Assembly (NCBI GenBank): GCA_947589095.1
Contig: CANQBX010000011.1
Location: forward strand, 1 to 64,000
Reading direction: 5' to 3'
Length of the DNA: 64,000 nucleotides
Source of the DNA: an uncultured Lachnospiraceae bacterium
GTDB lineage: Bacteria > Bacillota > Clostridia > Lachnospirales > Lachnospiraceae
A program made the translations under genes and the position numbers. Positions within the stretch are counted from its first letter, which is position 1; every line of letters starts with the position of its first letter. This document shows positions 15,311 through 24,727 of this stretch, piece after piece. The notes under the pieces were generated by a model, which did not search any database, was not told the origin of the DNA, and was given only the letters and a program-made list of their open reading frames with translations.

Positions 15311-17197
15311 TTATTTCGCGTTCTGTGCGCACCAGTCCCGCACTTCCTGAGTAATCTCGTTGCCATGCATGTTGTCCCAGAAATCAAGCCACTGCGCAAA
15401 GCCTTCGTCGGCGCTTACCTCCCCGTTAATAATGCTCTTGAATATCACCGATTTCTGATCCATAAGTGTCGTCCAGTAATCATTCATTAGCTTTGTATTT
15501 GGCCCGGTAAAGGAAGCCCAGAACAGATTACCACTGTCCTTCTGCTGCGCAATAATTGCATGAGCGGAATTATCCTGAGGTCCGAACATTTTAACCCAAC
15601 GGTAACCATCGTTCTCATCATGCATCATTCTGTAATGGGCAACGCCGCCGCCATGGAGCAGGGATGTATCTTCGCCGTTATCGTAGCACTCTTTCACATT
15701 CAAATAAATGTCCAGATTGCCGAATGCCGATCCATAACATCCTACAGGGCTGAAATTCCACGAAACCTCATCGTCATACGCCCACCATTCTACATAATCG
15801 GCGCTGTTATACATAATATGGTCGATCACGTTGAGCATCTTAAACACAAGCTCCGGATGTTCGAAATCTTTATTGACAACAATATATCCTACATTATACG
15901 GGGCTAATATGCTCTTCACCGGACTTCCCGTGGCCGACGGAAGCGGAACGCAGATCCAGTCTGCATTCGGATCCGACTCATGGCAGGTCTCCACCCATTT
16001 TCCAAGAGAATGATTGTAATAACGCATTCCTGCAGTACCATCGGCAACCTTTGCGTTCGCATCCGCAGCAGATGTGGTAATATACTCCGGATCAATGTAC
16101 CCCTTCTTGTACCACTCAGCCAGCTTTGCCAGCGCGTTTTTCGTAGCCTCCGTAGTACCGCCATAGACGATCTCGCCGTTCGCATCCTCATGCCATTCGT
16201 TCGGATAAGATCCATAAGCCGCATATAGTCCCTTAAAGGCGGACGATGTATCCGAATTTACCGCAAATCCCCATGTGTCGTCCACACCGTTTCCATCCGG
16301 ATCTTTTGTCATAAAAGCATCTATCACAGTTTCCAGCTCATCGACCGTGGTCGGCGCTTCCATCCCCAGGTTTTTCAGCCAGTCTGACCGTATCCACAAA
16401 AGAGACAGGTTATTGGTTGCCGATGTGGCGCAGGGAATTGCAAAGATCTTCCCATCCATCGTTGTTTCCCGCAGCGCAGCCCCATCGTCCGACGCCATAT
16501 TCGCCTTCACCTGAGCACTGGCATATTCATCTATATAACCTGACATATCTGCCAGCAGCCCTTCTTCAGCTAACGCCATCAGATCCGACTGGCTCGAAAC
16601 AATAAAGATATCCGGCAAATCCAAGGCGGCCATATCCAGACTTAACTGGGTGGAATAATCCGATGACGGCCTCATGCTCATATTGATATCCACATTGAAC
16701 AAACGCTTATACAGATCTTCCCAGCGGTTATAACTGTATGATTCCCCATATTTTTCCTCATAACCTGCCATGCCTGTTTCCATTGATGTAGAATAGTACC
16801 GCATCATATCAACTGTGACAGGCTCATCATAACCGGTCAGAAGTTCTGTTTCCCCATTCGCCTCGAACACATCAAACAGTTCATCGATCAGTCCGTCCAT
16901 TTGTTCCGTATACTTTTCCGCAGCGGTACCGCTCGGCGTAAACACCGGCTCATACGTCACTCTCCCGGCAGCCTGCGCCTGCGTTTCCTGACCGGCAGTC
17001 TCCGCTGTACCCGCAGCAGCCTGGGCCGTCGTTTCCGCGCTGGTCTGGGCGGTCTGCGCGGCGGCCGTAGTGCCCTCCGTCGCGGAACTGCCTCCGCTCC
17101 CGCTTCCGCAGCCTGCTGCCGTGACGGTCATAACAGCCGCCAGACCGACTGCCAGCCATCTGGATATCTGCTTCTTGGTTGCAATCTTCTTTTCCAT
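15311..17197 (-). CDS. Extracellular solute-binding lipoprotein (LplA type)
   Basis: A 628-residue lipoprotein: signal peptide with lipobox VTAAGC (Cys30), a Ser/Thr/Ala/Gln-rich linker to about residue 75, then a large family 1 binding domain. It should capture an oligosaccharide at the cell surface and pass it to the two permeases encoded downstream. Its length (over 500 residues) is typical of LplA-like proteins, which often bind larger glycans. AAAGGAGGAGAAGGTAC precedes ATG 17197. Confidence 0.92.
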   Translation of the reverse strand: MEKKIATKKQISRWLAVGLAAVMTVTAAGCGSGSGGSSATEGTTAAAQTAQTSAETTAQAAAGTAETAGQETQAQAAGRVTYEPVFTPSGTAAEKYTEQMDGLIDELFDVFEANGETELLTGYDEPVTVDMMRYYSTSMETGMAGYEEKYGESYSYNRWEDLYKRLFNVDINMSMRPSSDYSTQLSLDMAALDLPDIFIVSSQSDLMALAEEGLLADMSGYIDEYASAQVKANMASDDGAALRETTMDGKIFAIPCATSATNNLSLLWIRSDWLKNLGMEAPTTVDELETVIDAFMTKDPDGNGVDDTWGFAVNSDTSSAFKGLYAAYGSYPNEWHEDANGEIVYGGTTEATKNALAKLAEWYKKGYIDPEYITTSAADANAKVADGTAGMRYYNHSLGKWVETCHESDPNADWICVPLPSATGSPVKSILAPYNVGYIVVNKDFEHPELVFKMLNVIDHIMYNSADYVEWWAYDDEVSWNFSPVGCYGSAFGNLDIYLNVKECYDNGEDTSLLHGGGVAHYRMMHDENDGYRWVKMFGPQDNSAHAIIAQQKDSGNLFWASFTGPNTKLMNDYWTTLMDQKSVIFKSIINGEVSADEGFAQWLDFWDNMHGNEITQEVRDWCAQNAK

Positions 17198-17233
17198 GTA
17201 CCTTCTCCTCCTTTGGTTGTAATTGCCTCGTTC

Positions 17234-20200
17234 TTATATGACTCCCAGCTTCTCCAGGATCGTCACCAATGGGTTGTCCGGATCGATCTCCTTAAGCGCC
17301 CGCTTCTCGCCCTCGAAAGCTGCCGTCTTCCTGAGTCCCCTCCATGCCAGCATCCGCAGCAGATACGCTTTTATAAGATTGTTCCTGCGAATGTCGCTCT
17401 CAAACGGAAGCGGGGTTTCCATTCCCACGCCAAAGTACCCGTACCGTTCCGGATTCGCGGCATATTCTTCGCCTGCCGCCAGCAGCATCTGATAATAATG
17501 CTCCGCCGTGTCCTGATGTCCCAGCTTTTCCTCGCACAGCCCGGTGAAGAACAGGATCTCGTTTACCAGCTTCGGCTCCTGCGCCGCTTTCCGGTAAGCG
17601 TTCTCCGCCTCCTGCGGATGTCCAAGCTTCTCTTCCAGCTGTCCGGCCAGATAATGGACGTTGGCGTCCTGTTCCAGATAGCCCTTGCCCTCGCCGTAGC
17701 TCAGCGGATAGATCAGGGCATCCGTCAGCTTTTCCTGCGCCTCTTTGTATCTTCCTCCTTTCATAGCCTCCCACGCCTCCAGTACAGAAAGCCACCGGTG
17801 GTATTTGGTCAGCTTGCCTTCCCCGCCCTCATAGATATGAAAACTCTTCGCCAGCAGCATCCGGCGGGCGCGGTCATATTCACCGTTCTGTATCCGCAGG
17901 ATCGCCGCGTCCAGCCAGGCGTCGTCACGGTCAAAGACCTGCTTCTCGTACCGTTCGGTCGTTTCGATCCGCTGATCAAGCGGCAGACGTTCCGCCTTCT
18001 CGATCTGCATCAGCTCGTAGATCAGCCTCGGATCCTCCGGATTTAAGGAAACCGCTTTTCTCATATAGGGAAGCGCCTTCTCTGTCTGTCCGAGATGATC
18101 GTAACAGGCAAGCGCCAGGTTGCGCCAGGTATATCCGTAAGCGTCGTTCATGCGCAGGGATCGCTCCCAGGCAGCCGCGGCCGCCTCATAGTTCTCCTTG
18201 TCATAGTACAGGCAGCCGAGCATATACCGGGCTCTCCAGCCGCCGTTCTTCAGAACCGCGATATCTTCAAGACGGTTCGGGAGATATTCATGCAATGGCG
18301 CCAGACCGGCCGCTGCCGCATCCTCTGCCTTCGTCCGTTCTGCGTTTTCCGCCGCTTCCGCGCCGTCCGGCATATCCGCGCCGCTTCCCGCATCCCGGCT
18401 GTCAGACATTTTCCGGCTGCGCAGCGCTTCCCTGTGATACCACAGATTCCAGGACGGCTTTGTGCAGCTGTTCAGAATGGTTTCCGCTTCTCCGTAAAGC
18501 CCGGCCTTCTCAAACAACAGCGCCGCGTCGAGCACATATTCCGGATTTCCGGTTACAAATTCCTCCACCGGCCTTCCGCCCAGAAGGCAAAGCGCATAGC
18601 GGGCGGAGCCGTCCAGCGGGAATTCTGTCAGAATCTTTTCAAGCATCTTTCGGTCGTCGGTCAGATATCCCAGAAGCGTCCGCGCCCCGAAGAATCCGGC
18701 GTTGACCGAGACAGCTTCCTTAAGCTTCCGAATGGCCTGCTTCCGGTCCCCTTCCGCGCAATCGATGCACGCGCTCTCGAAATATCCCACGGCGCGGAAC
18801 GGATACTGCCAGGCAGCAGCCCTGAAATATCCATAGGCTTCCTTTCGCCGTCCCGTCAGCCGCATAAGACGCCCCATCTGGTAATAGCTCTCCGCGTCCT
18901 CCGGGCTTGTATCCTCGAACGCGATCCGTTCCAATGCTTTCCGCAGATAAACCTCTGCTTCATGGAAACGTCCCTTTTCCATCTCCAGTTTGCCCATTTC
19001 CAGGTTGCAGCGGTAATCACCGGGCTCCCGGCGCAGGGCTTCCGTGTAATAGTCCTCCGGCCGGTACGTGCCGTGCTTATACTGGGCCAGATGCCTCCCA
19101 TATATGTAGAGCATGTCAATGGATTCCACATCCTCTGGCTCAGGCGCCCGTTTTCTCGGCTTCGGCGGAAGCTTCTTTCCCTTCTCCGGGATCCGGTAGG
19201 CGACCAGTACGCGACCTTCCCCGCCGTCCGCAGCATCCGTCAGGCTGAGAACCAGAGACCCGGCCGGCACGCCGTCCGGAATCCTAACTTCCTCCAGCCA
19301 GAATTCTTCCGGCTTAAGCGCCCCATTCTTCTCCCACAGAACCTTTCCATCCGACGCAAGCGTAAGCTTCAAACCATTGCGGCAGGATGTCACCGCCGCG
19401 CCCAGCCGCCATACGCCTTCGCCTTCCGCAGGCGCCAGAAGGATCGCTCCCTCGGTACTGGCGTTGGAGATATCGCCGAGACCGTTTACCGGATACCAGT
19501 AATTCGAAAATTCCTTCGTCTCTCCTGGTTCGATGTAAGCGAAATCCGGCTGATTGTCCGTATAGCTGCCGGTCATCAGCTCCATGTAATGGTCGCCGTT
19601 GTCTGTCAGGTTGGCGCACCATTTTTCGCCGAATTCTCCCGCGCCCCAGGTGAACATCTTCGCTCCCGGCGACTCATGGTGGTCGTGGATCATGACCGTC
19701 CCCGCGCCGCGGGAATAATCATAGCCGCCCAGAAAATCCATATCCGTCCAGCCTCTGGGGATCATCAGGGACGTGGGAACCTTCACATTGCCGAACCAGG
19801 TCGTATCCGTGCCGTCCCCGTAGTCATAAGGCCTGGCCGTCTCAAATACTCCCTTCATCACCGGAAATGAGATGATCGCCCGGCGGTCATGGTCAGAGCC
19901 GAATTCAATATCCGGCGGGAATATGGCCTTATACTGGTTGTGGACCCGTACCGCCGTATTATTCCACCACATGAACGGCAGCGCTCTGTCCGTACAGTTT
20001 GTGACGATTCCTTTCGCCTCTACTACCGTGCTGTCGGGACGGACCGTCACGGCCACCATTCCGCGCATATGTTTAAGCGGTTCCAGTTCCCCCATGAAGC
20101 AGGTCACCGATCCGTCCGGATTCTCCTGCAGCTTATACTCCATAGGCATGTAAGTCGTGGGCCTGTGGTGCTGGGGCCAGTTAAACTCCACGCCTCCAGA

Positions 20201-20548
20201 TACCCATGGCCCGCACAGGCCGATCAGCGCGGGTTTGACTACCGGATTCTCATAGATGAATTCATAGCCGTTACTTTTGGCCACGGCTCCGTAGATCTTC
20301 CCGCCGATCTCCGGCAGCAGATGCACCGCAATCAGGTCGTTTTCCAGATAAACCATATCGTATTCCCGGTCTTCCGTCTCATCCAGGATCTGATCGATCA
20401 CCGGAAGCGGATAAACCTTTCCGCAGGCGCCCTGATACTGCTTCTTCTCGATAAAATGGGGCGCCTTATTTCCTTTGCCTGTTTTATACGTTTTCAGCTT
20501 CACCTTTTCGCTGTGTATCCGTGCCTTCATATTCTGATTTGTCCTCAT
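17234..20548 (-). CDS. DUF5107 domain protein with C-terminal TPR array
   Basis: A 1104-residue protein with no signal peptide. Residues 1 to about 450 form the DUF5107 region, a mutarotase-like beta-sandwich probably binding carbohydrate (ALIGLCGPWVSGGVEFNWPQ, FMWWNNTAVRVHNQYKAIFP, GYDYSRGAGTVMIHDHHESP). From about 470 onward there are many tetratricopeptide repeats (for instance CNLEMGKLEMEKGRFHEAEV and YTWRNLALACYDHLGQTEKA). The family recurs in glycan loci but its chemistry is unsettled. TAAGGAAAG before ATG 20548 supports the start. It heads its own transcript, from the promoter at 20628-20656, followed by the importer genes. Confidence 0.88.
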   Translation of the reverse strand: MRTNQNMKARIHSEKVKLKTYKTGKGNKAPHFIEKKQYQGACGKVYPLPVIDQILDETEDREYDMVYLENDLIAVHLLPEIGGKIYGAVAKSNGYEFIYENPVVKPALIGLCGPWVSGGVEFNWPQHHRPTTYMPMEYKLQENPDGSVTCFMGELEPLKHMRGMVAVTVRPDSTVVEAKGIVTNCTDRALPFMWWNNTAVRVHNQYKAIFPPDIEFGSDHDRRAIISFPVMKGVFETARPYDYGDGTDTTWFGNVKVPTSLMIPRGWTDMDFLGGYDYSRGAGTVMIHDHHESPGAKMFTWGAGEFGEKWCANLTDNGDHYMELMTGSYTDNQPDFAYIEPGETKEFSNYWYPVNGLGDISNASTEGAILLAPAEGEGVWRLGAAVTSCRNGLKLTLASDGKVLWEKNGALKPEEFWLEEVRIPDGVPAGSLVLSLTDAADGGEGRVLVAYRIPEKGKKLPPKPRKRAPEPEDVESIDMLYIYGRHLAQYKHGTYRPEDYYTEALRREPGDYRCNLEMGKLEMEKGRFHEAEVYLRKALERIAFEDTSPEDAESYYQMGRLMRLTGRRKEAYGYFRAAAWQYPFRAVGYFESACIDCAEGDRKQAIRKLKEAVSVNAGFFGARTLLGYLTDDRKMLEKILTEFPLDGSARYALCLLGGRPVEEFVTGNPEYVLDAALLFEKAGLYGEAETILNSCTKPSWNLWYHREALRSRKMSDSRDAGSGADMPDGAEAAENAERTKAEDAAAAGLAPLHEYLPNRLEDIAVLKNGGWRARYMLGCLYYDKENYEAAAAAWERSLRMNDAYGYTWRNLALACYDHLGQTEKALPYMRKAVSLNPEDPRLIYELMQIEKAERLPLDQRIETTERYEKQVFDRDDAWLDAAILRIQNGEYDRARRMLLAKSFHIYEGGEGKLTKYHRWLSVLEAWEAMKGGRYKEAQEKLTDALIYPLSYGEGKGYLEQDANVHYLAGQLEEKLGHPQEAENAYRKAAQEPKLVNEILFFTGLCEEKLGHQDTAEHYYQMLLAAGEEYAANPERYGYFGVGMETPLPFESDIRRNNLIKAYLLRMLAWRGLRKTAAFEGEKRALKEIDPDNPLVTILEKLGVI

Positions 20549-20627
20549 TCTTTCCTTAATTTCTGCAATTTATATGATTGTGCTGATTATTGGATATTTT
20601 GCGGTGTCTCTCATTAATTCTGCTTCT

Positions 20628-20656
20628 ATTTTACAGTTCTGTCTTTTTAATTAACA
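20628..20656 (-). promoter_or_regulatory. Promoter of the DUF5107-importer transcript
   Basis: A poor -35 TGTTAA (20656-20651), 17-bp spacer and -10 TAAAAT (20633-20628) on the minus strand. Seven bases upstream of the -35 is the dyad at 20664-20687. The design is the same as for the GH43 promoter. Confidence 0.6.
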
Positions 20657-20663
20657 GGCGAAT

Positions 20664-20687
20664 ATTTTCGGATTTTTTCCGAAAAAT
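20664..20687. promoter_or_regulatory. Dyad (candidate activator site) upstream of DUF5107 promoter
   Basis: Two 9-bp arms, ATTTTCGGA (20664-20672) and TCCGAAAAT, around a 5-T spacer; the extra A in the right-hand run allows one base of slack. A copy with one mismatch per arm lies at the same distance from the GH43 promoter (26308-26331). Confidence 0.55.
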
Positions 20688-21647
20688 TTAGTCGTTATCT
20701 TTTATTATGACCGGCAGATTCCAGACAGGCCGGATGCGAAACGGCCGGGCATACTGCCTTTTTATCGCCCCTTTTTCCTCCAGGTGCGCGTAACACGCCC
20801 GGTCGCAGGCCCGCCCGCAGATGCAGGCCACATAGCCGTGCTTGATGGGAGGATAAAAATACGTCTCCTCCATGATCGCCTCTGCCTTCTCAAAATCAAA
20901 CCGGGCCACGCCCTCCGCGATCTCCCTGCGGTCTTCAAAGTTCTCATAAGCCTCCGGCGGCATAAACGGATTGGTATGCATACCTGCTCCCCGGTAATAT
21001 ACGGCGCACCGTACCGCATCCGGCCCGCCCTCTTCCTTCATCGCATGGCCCGGACAGGCCCGGACACATGCTCCGCAGCGGTCGCAGAGATGCGGCTTGA
21101 CCGGCTCATCCGGCTCGATCTCCGCATCCGTCAGAACAAACGCATACCGCTGGAACGGTCCGAAATCATCCGTCAGCAAAGCGCCTGACATCCCGATCTC
21201 TCCCAGTCCGCAGGCAGCGGCGGCGGCGGTAAAATCCATCTGCGGTTCCCTTTCTCCGGCCCGATACCAGCGGGTATGCAGCATTTCCGGATTCGGAACC
21301 TCCCTTTGGGGACGCAGAAGCTGGTTCCGGCGCTGAGGCACGGCAAGGTATCCTTCGTCCTCCAGACAGGCGCAGAGCTTCAGAAGCGCTCCCGGCATCA
21401 GCGCCTCCTCGATCGTCTCCACGCCGGTCGTCGTATACTGGTAATAGGTCGTTCCTTCTTCCACTCCCCGGTAGGAGCCGCGGAGTACGCGGAAAGCGAT
21501 GCCTATGACCGTTCTGGTTCCGGGGAATATTTCCGTAACCGCATCGTCACGGAAACGATCGACGCTCCCGATCCCGACCAGATCCGCGCCGGCCCCGCGC
21601 GCGCAGTCAATGATCTTTTTCCGGAGAATCCGGCTATCTGTCTTCAA
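20688..21647 (-). CDS. QueG/reductive-dehalogenase-like 4Fe-4S protein (copy 3 of 3)
   Basis: A 319-residue iron-sulfur protein related to epoxyqueuosine reductase and reductive dehalogenases, which bind cobalamin and 4Fe-4S clusters. The N-terminal GADLVGIGSVDRF is the family opening. Residues 188-198 hold a full cluster motif, CDRCGACVRAC followed by PG, and Cys275, 277, 281 and 285 (CICGRACDRAC) form a second Cys group. About 60 residues shorter than QueG, without its HEAT-like tail. The start is a TTG with AAAGGAGG 9 bp upstream, and it overlaps the previous gene by 14 bp, so translation is coupled. The substrate is unknown. Confidence 0.82.
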   Translation of the reverse strand: MKTDSRILRKKIIDCARGAGADLVGIGSVDRFRDDAVTEIFPGTRTVIGIAFRVLRGSYRGVEEGTTYYQYTTTGVETIEEALMPGALLKLCACLEDEGYLAVPQRRNQLLRPQREVPNPEMLHTRWYRAGEREPQMDFTAAAAACGLGEIGMSGALLTDDFGPFQRYAFVLTDAEIEPDEPVKPHLCDRCGACVRACPGHAMKEEGGPDAVRCAVYYRGAGMHTNPFMPPEAYENFEDRREIAEGVARFDFEKAEAIMEETYFYPPIKHGYVACICGRACDRACYAHLEEKGAIKRQYARPFRIRPVWNLPVIIKDND

Positions 21648-22545
21648 GCAGACCCACCTCCTTTAAATGCGCATAGCACGCCGTTTCACAGGCTCTGCCG
21701 CAGAGACACGGCGCATAGCCGCAGAACTCCGGCAGAAAATCCAGCTCCGGGTAGATCTGTCTGGCGCTTTTCGCGTCAAAACGATACCTTCCTTTCAGGA
21801 TCTCCTCCCGGCGGGGATCGTCCTTCAGAAACTCCTCCGTCATAAACGGATTGCTCTCATGGGCGCCGCGATAGTACACGCTGCACTGCCAGGTGTCTTT
21901 CCCCTCCGCGCCGATGGCATGTCCCGGACAGGCATGTTCGCACATCCCGCAGCCGTCGCAAAGCTCTCGGTTAAAGGGAGAATCACAGGCAAGCGGAGCG
22001 TCTGTAACAATAAACACAAACCGGACATACGGCCCGAATTCCGGCGTCAGAATCGCTCCTGATCTGCCCTTTGCGCCGAGACCGCAGATCCTGGCTGCCT
22101 GAGCGAAATCGAGGATCACATCCGGAGCGGGCTTTCCCGGCTCCACCGGTTCGGCATATATAAGTTCATAGGTATCGGTCAGCTCCGGATTCTGGCTCTT
22201 GTCCCCTTTGATGCGCAGGTTGGACACATTCCGCTGCACGCACGCGTCGTACCCTTCATCCTCGATAAAGGCGGCGATCCGCAGCAGAAAGATCTCCGCC
22301 AGCTCTTCATCATAATATTTGACTCCCAGCGGCACATAATTGATAAACTGCGTCCGGTCACGCATACAGTTGTAAAGCCCGCGCGGCACTCGGAAGCCGG
22401 CGCCGATTACGCACCTGCCCTCCGGAAGGATCCGGCGCGGATCACGCTGAGGGGCGGTCCCCTCAAACAGCGCAATATCGCCGATCCCGCACAGATCCGC
22501 CCCAAGTTCGCGGCATTTCCTCTTGACGCTCTCAGCCGTAAGCAT
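21634..22545 (-). CDS. QueG/reductive-dehalogenase-like 4Fe-4S protein (copy 2 of 3)
   Basis: A 303-residue paralogue of its neighbours. The opening LGADLCGIGDIALFEG, the cluster motif CDGCGMCEHACPG (Cys196, 199, 202, 206) and the C-terminal CLCGRACETAC (Cys282, 286, 290, with Cys280 before) line up with copy 3. GGAGGAAG precedes ATG 22545. It lies 17 bp after copy 1. Three consecutive paralogues suggest different substrates or a multi-subunit complex; neither is shown by the sequence. Confidence 0.82.
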   Translation of the reverse strand: MLTAESVKRKCRELGADLCGIGDIALFEGTAPQRDPRRILPEGRCVIGAGFRVPRGLYNCMRDRTQFINYVPLGVKYYDEELAEIFLLRIAAFIEDEGYDACVQRNVSNLRIKGDKSQNPELTDTYELIYAEPVEPGKPAPDVILDFAQAARICGLGAKGRSGAILTPEFGPYVRFVFIVTDAPLACDSPFNRELCDGCGMCEHACPGHAIGAEGKDTWQCSVYYRGAHESNPFMTEEFLKDDPRREEILKGRYRFDAKSARQIYPELDFLPEFCGYAPCLCGRACETACYAHLKEVGLLEDR

Positions 22546-22562
22546 CGTCTCTTCCTCCTCTC

Positions 22563-23648
22563 TCAGCGGTCCAGGCGCCAGGGCTTTCTGGTTCTGAGCG
22601 GCCGGTTAAAGCGTCCTTCCATACATCCGCCCTTTTTCTCCAGCATGCTGACACAGGCCCGGATGCAGCCGCCGCATTTCGCCATATTATATCCCACCCA
22701 GGTGGGAAAATAATCCTCCAGAGCCGTATAGACCCGCATGATCTGGGCCTCATCCGCCTTAGCCTTTCCCTCCAGGACATCCAGATCGCCGTTCTCGTTG
22801 CGGTCGAATACCTCCTTAGGAACAAAGGGATTATAGTATCTGCCCGCATGCGTATAGAAAGCGTAGCATTTCCACATATCGATATCGCCCCATTCGCACA
22901 GCTTACTGCCGCCGAGAAGAACGGATATCTTTTTCCCGCTTCGGATATCCGGGATGCACTGACCCGGACATTCCCGCACGCACGCCATACATCTTCTGCA
23001 CAGGGGCGGTCCGGAATACATCTCGTCGTATTCCAGTTCCGCATCCGTAAACAGAAACGCCACCCTTTGTAGCGGCCCGAACTGCGGGGTCAGAAGCATT
23101 TTACTCCAACCGATCTCTCCCAGGCCGCACGCCACTGCCGCCAGACGGAAATGGAACTGCAGATCAGGCGCCACGCCGCCTTCCCTCGCCGGGCGTGTAA
23201 ACTGCACAGAACGGTGATGAGCCGCCTTCGTCTCTGCCTGTCTGGAAACATTGATCTGCTCTTCCGGAGATAATGTATTGCCGGGAGAGCCGTCCATATC
23301 AGAAATACTTCCCCTGGCGCCGGTATTGCGGTATACCATCGCCTCATAGCCCGCGTCCTCGATCAGGCGGCCCACCTGGTAGAGCACGGCCGGAGCGTAT
23401 ATTTCATTAATACCGCCGTATGCCATGGACGGATACTGGTAAAACTGAGTCCCTTCCTCAATTCCCCGCTGTACGCCGCGGGGAATCCGAAAGGCCAGAC
23501 CGACCACGCTCTTCGCCTCCGGGAACAGATATCGCGGATCCATGTCCCTGGGCGCTCCTTCAAAGCGGTCCATACTGCCGATACCGCACAGATCCGCGCC
23601 GGCGGCCAGGGCCGCCTCCTTGATCATGGCGCTGGTAAGCGTCTTCAT
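22563..23648 (-). CDS. QueG/reductive-dehalogenase-like 4Fe-4S protein (copy 1 of 3)
   Basis: A 361-residue paralogue with the same opening (GADLCGIGSMDRFEG) and cluster motif CRRCMACVRECPG, but a divergent end: the second Cys group is reduced to AKCGGCIRAC, and about 30 extra residues (IRSGKKISVLLGGSKLCEWG) follow the first cluster. GGAGGAGG before ATG 23648 fixes the start; the frame is open further upstream but overlaps the U32-like gene. Confidence 0.82.
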   Translation of the reverse strand: MKTLTSAMIKEAALAAGADLCGIGSMDRFEGAPRDMDPRYLFPEAKSVVGLAFRIPRGVQRGIEEGTQFYQYPSMAYGGINEIYAPAVLYQVGRLIEDAGYEAMVYRNTGARGSISDMDGSPGNTLSPEEQINVSRQAETKAAHHRSVQFTRPAREGGVAPDLQFHFRLAAVACGLGEIGWSKMLLTPQFGPLQRVAFLFTDAELEYDEMYSGPPLCRRCMACVRECPGQCIPDIRSGKKISVLLGGSKLCEWGDIDMWKCYAFYTHAGRYYNPFVPKEVFDRNENGDLDVLEGKAKADEAQIMRVYTALEDYFPTWVGYNMAKCGGCIRACVSMLEKKGGCMEGRFNRPLRTRKPWRLDR

Positions 23649-23670
23649 AACCGTTATTCCTCCTCCATGT

Positions 23671-24696
23671 TCATTCTTCCAGAAAGACTGCCGCACCTTC
23701 AAAGGCGTCCCGGCAATATGTGCAGGGCGCCCGGCCGCATACCTGCCCGCAGCCCGCGACTCGTTCCCCGAAATCCGCCGGCAGCTTTCCATTCTCGATC
23801 ACAAGCGGATAGAGTTCCCCGGCATAATCAGGTTCCAGAAGATCCAGCAGATTCCCGGCATAGGTTCCCCGGGCATAGGCGCGCAGTACCCGTTCCGGAG
23901 CGGGATTCACGCGGGTCGCCAGCTTCATGGCGGACGTCACTTCCTCATAAAGTCCCGTATCCTCCGGCCGTACAAAACTCAGGCGGCGCAAAAGGACGCT
24001 TTTATCCTTCTCCCGCCGCAGATAATCCCTGCAGATGCCGTGGAAGACCACGGCGTTGTCCATCTGCATGATCCCGCGCTCATGCGCCACCAGATTGTCA
24101 TGGAACTGCCGCGCCGGGCAGAAATTCAGGCATCCGCTGTTGGCCAGAAGAAAGCATTTCTTCCCATGCTCCCGGCACCATGCGGACAGCTTCCGAAGCG
24201 CCGGCAGATTCCGGTTCCACTCCCGTCTGATATAGAAGCTGTCGAAATCGCCGCCCAGATACTCCATCGCCTCCACGGTTCCGATCTCCATATTGACGGA
24301 AGCCCTCACCTCCAGCCGCGGGAAATTCTCCTTTACCAGATGGGCCAGAACCGGCGAAGTGGTCGTGACCGAACGTAAACCGAAACGCCCGGCCACCTCG
24401 TCCACGGTTTCGCAGACCTCCGTAAAAAAGCTGCGTGCCAGGCTCCTTTCTCCGTAACAGCCGCCGTTCAGCAGCAGATTAAAAGACAGTCCGGCCCGGC
24501 TGAGGACCTCCAGATCCGCTTCCATGCATCGCCTGGCTTCCCAGGCGGTAAGATGACGGTGGACGTCGCCAGTATGGCGGCCATTCGGCATATCGCCCCA
24601 GGAAAAATAGACCTCCTGGATCTGATCCTTCCGCTGAAGAATCTCCTGCATGAACCGGTCCGATTCCGTAAGCTGATACCCAACAAGCCATTTCAT
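23671..24696 (-). CDS. U32 peptidase-like iron-sulfur protein
   Basis: A 341-residue protein with features of the U32 family (UbiU/UbiV, TrhP and related), whose studied members bind a 4Fe-4S cluster and often do tRNA or quinone hydroxylation rather than proteolysis. Visible: LLLNGGCYGE (first Cys, about residue 79), ASVNMEIGTVEAMEYLG (barrel segment), FLLANSGCLNFCPARQFHDN (Cys pair), a lone Cys in VVFHGICRDY and a C-terminal GCGQVCGRAPCTYC. The clustered Cys residues and the three iron-sulfur genes next door support a redox role. Assignment to U32 is by motif only. Confidence 0.65.
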   Translation of the reverse strand: MKWLVGYQLTESDRFMQEILQRKDQIQEVYFSWGDMPNGRHTGDVHRHLTAWEARRCMEADLEVLSRAGLSFNLLLNGGCYGERSLARSFFTEVCETVDEVAGRFGLRSVTTTSPVLAHLVKENFPRLEVRASVNMEIGTVEAMEYLGGDFDSFYIRREWNRNLPALRKLSAWCREHGKKCFLLANSGCLNFCPARQFHDNLVAHERGIMQMDNAVVFHGICRDYLRREKDKSVLLRRLSFVRPEDTGLYEEVTSAMKLATRVNPAPERVLRAYARGTYAGNLLDLLEPDYAGELYPLVIENGKLPADFGERVAGCGQVCGRAPCTYCRDAFEGAAVFLEE

Positions 24697-24727
24697 CCGT
24701 TCACTCCATCCTCCCGCTTATGCGCCG

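Noticed and set aside
18095-19870. Plus-strand open frame of about 591 codons opposite the DUF5107 gene
   Set aside because: Antisense shadow; the minus-strand frame has clear TPR and DUF5107 motifs.
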